Positions 8,740 to 15,147 of a stretch of DNA of 15,797 nucleotides are shown here, one piece after another. Positions within the stretch are counted from its first letter, which is position 1. Every line of letters begins with the position of its first letter. The translations under genes were made by a program, and so were the position numbers. The notes below the pieces were generated by a model, which saw only the letters and a list, made by a program, of their open reading frames with translations, was not told the origin of the DNA and ran no database searches. The stretch is from Saprospirales bacterium (lineage in GTDB: Bacteria > Bacteroidota > Bacteroidia > Chitinophagales > Saprospiraceae), in assembly GCA_003448025.1 (NCBI GenBank), contig DLXL01000551.1, positions 1 to 15,797 on the forward strand. The letters are read 5' to 3'.

Positions 8740-9318
8740 TTAAAATCTGACGCCAAAGTTTAAAGTTCCAACATAAATAGGTCTTTCACCAGTAGAGCCG
8801 ATAATTGGATGCGGATTACTCTTGGAGGCTACATAATAAAATCCGTGTTGGGTGCTTACATAAGGGCTGAATTTCATCTCTTCTCTTTTCTCTTTGTTCA
8901 CAAATTCCCAGCGATACCCTGTTAATAATCCCACTTCATAGTCCCAGCTCGTATAGTCTTTTCCATCAACAGGATTGTTTCGGTTAAAGCCCGGTCCGAA
9001 TGCATTGTAAAGTTCAGCGTGCAGTCCTTTCCAAACGAATTGTCTGTACCCGAATGTTAGCGCATAATTGGCGAAATCGCCTTCTTCTTCCCTAAATTCC
9101 GATGGTCTTATGTGAAAGCCCATAAATACGTCACCTGCTAAATCATTTTTTCGCCAGGTTTCGTAAGTGGCTTGTCCCTTGTAGATATTTCCGGGAAAGA
9201 TTGGCCAAAGTAAATTTACTTCTGCCCCCCATTTTCTTGATGGAATACTTTGCTCTTGTCCGAATGCGTTGAGAACTGCGAGTGTTGACAAAGCAACACA
9301 AAAGATTACAGATTTCAT
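8740..9318 (-). CDS. Outer-membrane beta-barrel protein (hypothetical)
   Basis: The 192-residue protein begins with a signal peptide ending 'LNAFGQ' and ends 'YVGTLNFGVRF', with the terminal Phe of BAM substrates. Between them are alternating strands rich in Tyr, Trp, Gly and Phe, such as 'YALTFGYRQFVWKGLHAELYNAFGPG' (read in parts) and 'YEVGLLTGYRWEF', consistent with an 8-stranded barrel. I see no substrate-binding motif; the function is unknown. ATG at 9318 is the natural start. The gene lies 99 bp downstream of the Crp/Fnr gene on the same strand, and a 14-bp inverted repeat of FNR-box form sits in that gap, so it is the likely target of that regulator. Confidence 0.82.
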   Translation of the reverse strand: MKSVIFCVALSTLAVLNAFGQEQSIPSRKWGAEVNLLWPIFPGNIYKGQATYETWRKNDLAGDVFMGFHIRPSEFREEEGDFANYALTFGYRQFVWKGLHAELYNAFGPGFNRNNPVDGKDYTSWDYEVGLLTGYRWEFVNKEKREEMKFSPYVSTQHGFYYVASKSNPHPIIGSTGERPIYVGTLNFGVRF

Positions 9319-9382
9319 TGTCCTAAAATTTTTAGATGTAAATTAATGGGACAAAACTGGATAGTCAGCAAATCGCAGGTCG

Positions 9383-9396
9383 TTGACTAGAGTCAA
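9383..9396. promoter_or_regulatory. Candidate Crp/Fnr operator (TTGAC-N4-GTCAA)
   Basis: TTGACTAGAGTCAA is an inverted repeat with 6-bp arms (TTGACT / AGTCAA) and a 2-base centre. Its length and layout are those of the FNR box TTGAT-N4-ATCAA with one change per half-site. It lies 65-78 bp before the ATG of the outer-membrane gene (9318) and 22 bp after the stop of the Crp/Fnr gene. There is no T-run after it, so a terminator role is unlikely. Confidence 0.55.
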
Positions 9397-9417
9397 TAAA
9401 TCTTTTCGGGGCCAAAA

Positions 9418-9981
9418 TTATTTCCGTGCTCTAATACGGCTTAATGTTTCCGGTTTAACACCGAGATAGGAAGCAACCATGTACTGTGGTACTTCTTGCA
9501 GTAATCTTGAATTTCTTTCAATCAGAGCCTTGTATCTTTCTTCTGGGGTTTGAAACATAAACGAGTCAAGGCGACTGGCTACCATAAGGTATAAATTTTC
9601 AGCAATTAGTCTCCCAAGTCGTTCTATGTTTTTATGTTTATCGTATAAAGAATTGAGTTCTTGCAAATTGATTTTATAAATAACAGCATCTTGCATGGCT
9701 TCAATAAAATGGTCTGAAGGCTTACCCGTTAAAAAGCTTCTGTAATTGGTTATAAAATCGCCTTCAAAATTAAAGGCAATGATTTTTTCTTCACCGTCTT
9801 TGTCGTAGTAAAATCTAAAACTCCCTTCATGGATAAATGCGATAAAATTGCAATGCTCGCCTTGTCGGAGTATTTGCGCCTTATTCGTTACATTCATCTT
9901 TGTTAAACAACTTTCAAAGTCTTTCCACTCTGAGTCGTTCAGTTTGAGGAATTTATTGAAGTATTTTCGTAAAGTTTCCAA
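9418..9981 (-). CDS. Crp/Fnr-family transcriptional regulator
   Basis: The 187-residue protein has a cyclic-nucleotide-binding-type barrel (about 28-110), a dimerisation helix (about 115-145) and a C-terminal helix-turn-helix (about 160-186) with recognition helix 'KPETLSRIRAR'. E178, S181 and R182 match the E-x-x-S-R pattern by which FNR reads TTGA half-sites. The phosphate-binding Arg expected in cAMP-binding members is not evident after 'GDF', and only two cysteines are present, so neither cAMP nor an FNR-type iron-sulfur cluster is supported. The start is TTG at 9981, giving the family-typical 'METLRKYFNKF'; no in-frame ATG lies between it and the upstream stop at 10015-10017, and AGGA stands a few bases before it. 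The outer-membrane gene follows on the same strand. Confidence 0.88.
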   Translation of the reverse strand: METLRKYFNKFLKLNDSEWKDFESCLTKMNVTNKAQILRQGEHCNFIAFIHEGSFRFYYDKDGEEKIIAFNFEGDFITNYRSFLTGKPSDHFIEAMQDAVIYKINLQELNSLYDKHKNIERLGRLIAENLYLMVASRLDSFMFQTPEERYKALIERNSRLLQEVPQYMVASYLGVKPETLSRIRARK

Positions 9982-10833
9982 TATCCTGTGTCTTTTTTGT
10001 GCTTGTACCTGGCGTCAGTTCGTGCAAAAACTCAAATTCCATCTACCCATACCTACCTCCGGGGCTAACGGGAGCTGGATTTTTACCCGTTTGGAAATGG
10101 CAGTAATGCGCGTTGTGTTGCTTGGCATTCGTAAAGGTAAGAAGACGGTCAATTTCCGGTGTTTTTTGCCGGTTTTTCTGCCAAGAGCCTCATAAACCTG
10201 CGAAAATTGTAAACGAAGTAGGGCGTCCCATTTCGCCGTTGTTCTCCTTGCTTCCTTTGAGTAGTTTGTGATCAAATTCGCGACAGGAACCATGCTCCGC
10301 ATTTGCTTTTTTGCACGCAGCCGGCGCTTAAAACTATTGTTGCGTTCCGCCACAGAGGCCCACCTTTGGGTATGCTCTCTTGCTTAACCCACCAAACCAA
10401 GCGCCTTGATGTGTAACCACTACATTCTTGGTAACGATCGGGACGGCCAGTGTAAGGACTTCACTGTTGACGACGAGTCGAATGGCAAACACCAGTCATC
10501 TAAGGCCTCTCTTCTGATGTAAAATTGGTGTCAAAGAAGATTTCTCCCTGCATAAAGGAAACTGTAATTATGACGATAACTCCATAGAAAATATTCTCGT
10601 CACTCTCCGTCCAACAACGGTTCGATTGTGCGTTATACCTACAGAGACAAAACCTTAGCGGCTATCAGCATGCCCTTCGGTCTGTTGTTGTCTTGTCTGG
10701 CCACTGTTAACTTTGTTGTTTGTCTGCAATGACTTTGTGCGTTTACCTTCAAGCCCTTTTATTTTTCTCTGCATTAGGATTGTGTGTTGCAAAAAATAAG
10801 ATGTGCTTGCAAATTGGTAGGATTTATTATTTG
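9982..10833. other. 852-bp gene-poor spacer with short unassigned frames
   Basis: No recognisable gene is present. The composition is intermediate between the GC-rich left part and the AT-rich genes. Two overlapping minus-strand frames stand out: a 52-codon frame with GTG start (10492-10334) that begins 'FAIRLVVNSEVLTLAVP' after the start codon, and a 112-codon frame with GTG start (10353-10015) rich in Arg and Lys. I recognise neither. An inverted repeat AACGGG / CCCGTT lies at 10067-10072 and 10086-10091. The last 100 bases before 10834 are AT-rich. It may be relic mobile DNA or hold an RNA I cannot name. Confidence 0.5.
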
Positions 10834-12099
10834 TTACGAATTATTTTGTACTGATAATTTTTCCTCAATTTTGCTTACGCTACGTTGAATTGAAAGAAAA
10901 ACTAATATTGTAGCAATTAATACAATTAGCAGTATGCCGGCACCAATGCCCATCAATGATTTAAGACGATATTCTTGTTTAGTCATTTTCTTTTCTTTAT
11001 ATTCCATCCTTGCATTTGCCCGCTCTAACTCCCTTTGTTCGTCTATTTCACCAATTTTCTGTTGATATTCATTTTCAATTTGTGTAATGGTATTATCTCG
11101 CGCATAATTTTTATTGAGGTATAAACCATAGTACTGTATTAATGCTTTGTAATGGTATTCTCCCTTTATTTGTGTCAGCATAGGAATAAATAAATCCGTC
11201 GCTTCTTTTTGTTTAGCAAAATTTTGACTGAAATAGTTATAGTAACTATTTGTTAAAGCCTCGATAATTTTAGCTCGTTGCAGAACATCGAAATTATCAA
11301 TTATTGCTGAAACGAAATGAATAAATGGAGCACCATCATTTTTATTTTTTTTGCCAAAAGATGCGAGTTGATTAATGTACCAAATATTTTCTTCATTAGA
11401 CATTTTACTCACAACAATTGCGAGGGATTGGCAAATATTTACGCTTTGCGAAACATTGTTTGCAACATTGCTAATCAAATACTCAAGTCCACCCAATCGT
11501 TTTTCTTCTGGAAGCGATTTTACAACTGTTATAAACGCATCAAGGATTTGTTTTTTATCAGGATAATTGTTGGCATCCGCTGTATTATACGAATATTTTA
11601 ATTTTTCTTCTATGTCCGATTCTGTAACATTCCATTGTCGATATTTTTCTTGTTTATAAACCATCCAATACCGCTCGCCATACGGGTAAGTCCAATAACC
11701 GGCACCTGCCCAAGAATATTTGGATGGTGGTATTAAATTTTTTAGTGCATTCATAGAATTCTCATACTCCGTCTTCCCTTTGGTGTCTTCATATACTGGT
11801 TGTTCGGTTTTAGTTGCTGCTGTCTGAACTTGCTCTGGTACTGGCAAAGCTTCTTCTTGTTTAACTTCTTCAAGTTTCAATTCACTGAGTGAAACTTTCA
11901 CGGGTTCAGGGTAAAGCTGTTTTTCTGGATAAGGCTGTTTTTCAACATTTCTCTCTGATGGTGGAACCAAACACCACAGAAAAGTAGCAATAGATACTAC
12001 AATAGCCAGTGATGATAATCCAATAAATATGTGCCAGAAAATTAACGATACATTGAAAACATATTTGTTTTCAACCTTGGAGAAGTAGTTGCTTTTCAT
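10834..12099 (-). CDS. Two-helix membrane protein with proline-rich linker and coiled coil (hypothetical)
   Basis: I do not recognise a family. The 421-residue protein has a short basic N-terminus, a membrane helix at about 15-45 ('LIFWHIFIGLSSLAIVVSIATF'-like core), a Pro/Glu/Lys-rich linker at about 46-105 with the near-repeat 'YPEKQ'-'YPEP', an aromatic patch ('SWAGAGYWTYPYGERYW', 129-145), an all-helical domain to about 335, a charged coiled coil (about 335-380) and a second membrane helix (about 383-404) with a short polar tail. With both ends in the cytoplasm the central part would be periplasmic. The ATG overlaps the stop of the upstream MORN/Cys-rich gene (ATGA), so the two are translationally coupled and probably act together. 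The gene is among the most AT-rich in the window. Confidence 0.8.
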   Translation of the reverse strand: MKSNYFSKVENKYVFNVSLIFWHIFIGLSSLAIVVSIATFLWCLVPPSERNVEKQPYPEKQLYPEPVKVSLSELKLEEVKQEEALPVPEQVQTAATKTEQPVYEDTKGKTEYENSMNALKNLIPPSKYSWAGAGYWTYPYGERYWMVYKQEKYRQWNVTESDIEEKLKYSYNTADANNYPDKKQILDAFITVVKSLPEEKRLGGLEYLISNVANNVSQSVNICQSLAIVVSKMSNEENIWYINQLASFGKKNKNDGAPFIHFVSAIIDNFDVLQRAKIIEALTNSYYNYFSQNFAKQKEATDLFIPMLTQIKGEYHYKALIQYYGLYLNKNYARDNTITQIENEYQQKIGEIDEQRELERANARMEYKEKKMTKQEYRLKSLMGIGAGILLIVLIATILVFLSIQRSVSKIEEKLSVQNNS

Positions 12100-13715
12100 T
12101 TTGTTATTTTTTTGGTTTTGCCTTTAACACCATTTATAAATTCTGTTTGTGATTGAGATCCGCCTGAAAGGGTCAGAGTCATGGTTCCGTTATAGAAGTT
12201 GCCATTACGAAATTCGCCAGTGAATACTGAAAGTGTTCCATCCTTGGTTTTGCTGTAGTATTCGCCATGACCATGGAAATTGGCGTCCTTGAATTCACCT
12301 TGATATTTTAGTATACCATCAGAGTAATCATAAAATTTTCCAAAACCATTTTCTTTTCCATTTGTGTATTGGCAGTCACATTCAATATTGCCTTGTCCAT
12401 TATATGTAATCCCTTTGCCATGTATTTGATCATTCATTAAGTATCCTACATACACTTTCCCGTTTGCCCACATAACTGTTCCGTAACCGTCAATTTTACC
12501 ATCTTTCCACTCACCATCATAAGAGGATCCATCTGTGTAAACAATTTTACCCTGTCCATTATGCTTACCGTTATGTGTATGTCCTATATACCTAGTTCCA
12601 TTTTGATAAGTTGTATCAACAATAGAAGCATCATCTGTTGATTTTGGACTTGATGTAGCATTGAGTTCGGAGTTTTCGGTGGCCACACGCATTATTATTT
12701 CGGAAGATTTCCCGGTTCCATTACATCCTTGACAATTTGAATTTGATTTTCCGATTCCTTTACAGCCCTGACAATTTGTAAAAGTAAATCCTCGGCAATA
12801 AGAGCAATTTATCGTTCCTTGTCCAGTACAGGAGGCACAAGAATTTCTTCCATTCCCATTACAATTATTACAAATGAAATTCCCTCTGCCAGATCCATTA
12901 CAATTCAAGCAAGTAGAATTCAACACTCCTATTCCTAAATTAGTGGATATTATGCCCCTTCCGTTACACTTTGGACAAGTGCTGACTTGTCCTTGAGCAT
13001 GACACATATTACATTGTAAGCTTCCCTTTCCATAGCAATTATTGCATTTTGTTTTACCATTTGCACAATATTGGCAGGGAAGTTTTCCCTTTCCAGAGCA
13101 GGAATGACATTTTTGTTTTCCATCGCCATTACAGAAATTACAGGAGCCATATTCGTAAGCCTCTATCTTTTCTTTTTCACCATTCTCGTTGTAGAGGATG
13201 TAGGAGCCTATAATAATTTTCCCAACAGAATATTTGTAGGTTACTTTTATTTTACCATTTTTAAAATAATAAATTTCTAGACCTTCTTTTTTGCCATTTG
13301 TATAGTTGACCTCATATTCAATAGTTCCGTTGTCATACCACAAAACATATTTCCCCTCTTGTTTTCCGTTAGCAAAAACAATTTCATTCTTTTTTATGCC
13401 ATTTACAAACCATTCAGTATGGGTGCCATCCTTTACGCCGTTTGTGTATTTGCCTTCGCACTTCTTTTTTCCATTCGGAAAATATTCTGTAAACATCCCA
13501 TTTCTGTAACCATTTGAATACTCCCCTAATTTTTTATTTGTTTTTTCATCAACGGCAATACCAGTAAATGGTTTATTTTCAGGGATGAAGTAGGCAATAT
13601 TTCCAGTTGTACCCTCACCTCTGATTTCTCTTGGAAATGCAGGAAGTAAATCTTGCTGCGAGAAGCCTGGAGCATTGAACAAAACAGAAATCAAAATTGC
13701 AAATAGTGTTTTCAT
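12096..13715 (-). CDS. Exported MORN / DnaJ-type Cys-rich / MORN repeat protein
   Basis: The 539-residue protein has a signal peptide (1 to about 20, ending 'APGFSQ'). Residues about 48-180 are MORN-2/YwqK-type repeats of the form 'NG...G....Y..NG' with a period near 23. Residues 192-335 hold twelve CxxC motifs (CNFC, CHSC, CQYC, CNNC, CNMC, CPKC, CLNC, CNNC, CASC, CSYC, CQGC, CQGC), most in the form CxxCxGxG as in the DnaJ zinc domain, enough for about six zinc sites if paired. Residues about 376-530 are classic MORN repeats ('YIGHTHNGKHNGQGKIVY', 'YDGEWKDGKIDGYGTV'). DnaJ itself has four CxxC motifs and a J domain, absent here. Zinc binding and a scaffold role are inferred. Its TGA overlaps the ATG of the next gene by four bases. 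Confidence 0.87.
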   Translation of the reverse strand: MKTLFAILISVLFNAPGFSQQDLLPAFPREIRGEGTTGNIAYFIPENKPFTGIAVDEKTNKKLGEYSNGYRNGMFTEYFPNGKKKCEGKYTNGVKDGTHTEWFVNGIKKNEIVFANGKQEGKYVLWYDNGTIEYEVNYTNGKKEGLEIYYFKNGKIKVTYKYSVGKIIIGSYILYNENGEKEKIEAYEYGSCNFCNGDGKQKCHSCSGKGKLPCQYCANGKTKCNNCYGKGSLQCNMCHAQGQVSTCPKCNGRGIISTNLGIGVLNSTCLNCNGSGRGNFICNNCNGNGRNSCASCTGQGTINCSYCRGFTFTNCQGCKGIGKSNSNCQGCNGTGKSSEIIMRVATENSELNATSSPKSTDDASIVDTTYQNGTRYIGHTHNGKHNGQGKIVYTDGSSYDGEWKDGKIDGYGTVMWANGKVYVGYLMNDQIHGKGITYNGQGNIECDCQYTNGKENGFGKFYDYSDGILKYQGEFKDANFHGHGEYYSKTKDGTLSVFTGEFRNGNFYNGTMTLTLSGGSQSQTEFINGVKGKTKKITK

Positions 13716-13897
13716 TTTTATTATTTGATTTAATGCTTTTTATTTTGGATCGAAAGGGTCTCAAACATTCCAAGCCCAGTTGCCCGGAGTGTGAGGAAGA
13801 AATCCGGAACATACGCGGCAAACCGGGTATTCAAAATATGCTAAGTACTGCTGCTGCTGACTCAGAGAAAGGCTCAAAAAGCACCTTTGAAAAGCAA
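13716..13897. other. Spacer with locally raised GC and an unassigned plus-strand frame
   Basis: This 182-bp gap between two minus-strand AT-rich genes has 29 of 60 G+C at 13741-13800, higher than its neighbours. A plus-strand frame with ATG at 13733 runs through it to 13972 (79 codons) and contains 'CPECEEEIRNIRGK', but it overlaps the end of the secreted-protein gene and has no family that I know. The middle of the gap could be a fragment of other DNA. Confidence 0.4.
13868..13888 (-). terminator. Hairpin after the secreted-protein gene, weak terminator candidate
   Basis: AAAGG (13868-13872) and CCTTT (13884-13888) pair around an 11-base loop that can pair a little further. It starts 9 bp after the stop at 13898 on the minus strand. 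The T content after the stem is modest, so termination is uncertain. Confidence 0.25.
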
Positions 13898-14713
13898 TTA
13901 CTCTATGGAAAAATCAAAAGCTCGATTTTGCCCGCCAACACTGCTCATCCCAGAACTAACATAAACAGATAGATATGCTGCGTGCAAGAATGCATATTCT
14001 CCTGGCGCTAAAGCTTCACTGAAGTAAACTCGATAAATACCTGCAGCAATTTCATCAAAGTCAAATTGTACAGTCTGATCTCCATTAATGCCTACGTTAG
14101 ATGCAATAATGTTAGCTGAACCAATCTCCAATTCTCGGGTATTGCTGGTTTTATCCAATTTCACAAGAACAAAGGAATTAGGGCTGGCAATGTCATACCC
14201 AGAAAAGGAAGATTGGTCTGATGTTTCAGCATAGAAATACAATTCAGACAACCCAGAAAAATGTTGTCTGGAGTTCGCCCCTCCTAAAACTAATTTGTTT
14301 TTGGTTTGAGTAAGACCATAGGTCATATTTTGAAGTAATCTTCCGCTTGATTTACCGCCAGTGTAGGCTGTATATTCTAATTTTTTTAACTTTTCACCTT
14401 CTAAATAGTAAATTCCTCCTGAATGAGGGGCAAGAATATCATTGGGATCGGAATACACTAAGTTTGGATTGGAAGCAGCGGCTAACATTGAACTGATAAC
14501 CAAATTTGACACCCCTGAAGCCTTTAGTTTTAACAAACTGTCGGTGTCCGTAGAGAATTGGTTATAACTAGACTTGATTTTAGCGGTGATTATTTCATCA
14601 TCTAGCCCAACTTTTACCAAATCAATAATGGTAGAATTGGTGAGTATTTCCTGGGCCACCATTCCAAAAGGTAGCAGAAAAGAAATAAAAAGAGTAGCGA
14701 GAATTCGATTCAT
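13898..14713 (-). CDS. Secreted two-domain protein (hypothetical)
   Basis: The 271-residue protein has a signal peptide (ending 'FGMVAQ', about 21). Residues about 24-80 form a short helical domain of a type seen at the N-terminus of many exported Bacteroidota and other proteins: 'LTNSTIIDLVKVGLDDEIIT', then 'KIKSS..FSTDTDSLLKLK' and 'GVSNLVISSML'. Residues about 98-271 look beta-rich: 'GGIYYLEGEKLKKLEY', 'LSELYFYAE', 'FVLVKLDK' and 'ALAPGEYAFLH', a pattern seen in uncharacterised exported proteins. No enzyme motif is visible. It stands alone between the regulator gene and the MORN gene, all on the minus strand, and a 9-bp direct repeat lies just upstream, so regulation by the neighbouring HTH protein is possible. 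Confidence 0.8.
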   Translation of the reverse strand: MNRILATLFISFLLPFGMVAQEILTNSTIIDLVKVGLDDEIITAKIKSSYNQFSTDTDSLLKLKASGVSNLVISSMLAAASNPNLVYSDPNDILAPHSGGIYYLEGEKLKKLEYTAYTGGKSSGRLLQNMTYGLTQTKNKLVLGGANSRQHFSGLSELYFYAETSDQSSFSGYDIASPNSFVLVKLDKTSNTRELEIGSANIIASNVGINGDQTVQFDFDEIAAGIYRVYFSEALAPGEYAFLHAAYLSVYVSSGMSSVGGQNRAFDFSIE

Positions 14714-15147
14714 GGTATGCGATTAAAGTGGTAGTTAATTCAAGAGGATAGTTAATTTTCTGTTTATTAAAAGGTTAGAAAGGGTTGATGGCGTATATCG
14801 AGTCTTTAAGAGAGTAGATTATGTTTTCGGCGGTTGTATCCGCCTGAATAGACTTGAAGGCATTTAATGGAAATAGAACTAACCAAAGAATACCAATACT
14901 GAAGCGTTGGAAGAACAAAGTTTCAACCGTACTAATTATTTATCGTTAAGAGACCATATTAATTGATTATCAGTCACATAACAACCATTCAATGGGAGAA
15001 TGGAGAACTATGTAATGCGGGGATTAATTTTAGCCAAAAGGGGTTAAACCAAAATCGATTCCAAACATAAATCATAGGATGAATTAAGCTTATGGAAACC
15101 GAGATTATTAGGGTGACCAAAATTTATCACCCCTGAACATCAATTAG
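14714..15147. other. 434-bp intergenic region upstream of the secreted-protein gene
   Basis: No gene is seen. It holds a 9-bp direct repeat near the downstream gene (14732-14757) and a small hairpin, GGCGG at 14829-14833 with CCGCC at 14840-14844 around TTGTAT. No exact TAnnTTTG element is found near the ATG at 14713. Its length suggests a regulated promoter or a lost gene. Confidence 0.5.
14732..14757. repeat. Direct repeat TAGTTAATT, possible operator
   Basis: TAGTTAATT occurs at 14732-14740 and again at 14749-14757, a 17-bp period (under two helical turns). It lies 19-44 bp before the ATG at 14713, where a regulator site would be expected. Half of the motif (TTAATT) is AT-rich, so chance similarity is possible. 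Confidence 0.4.

Noticed and set aside
8388..8750. Plus-strand frame of 120 codons through the GC-rich spacer.
   Set aside because: It starts inside one gene and ends inside another on the opposite strand, with no family; kept only as a note on the spacer.
10156..10177. CCGG hairpin followed by TTTTT as a plus-strand terminator.
   Set aside because: The stem is only 4 bp and no plus-strand gene ends before it.
9848..10195. Plus-strand frame of 115 codons.
   Set aside because: Its first part is the shadow of the Crp/Fnr gene, and the rest has no signature.
10604..10640. CCAACAACGG / GTGCGTTATACC as a second attC-like site.
   Set aside because: The possible ends are only some 16 bases apart and do not pair well, so it does not have attC geometry.
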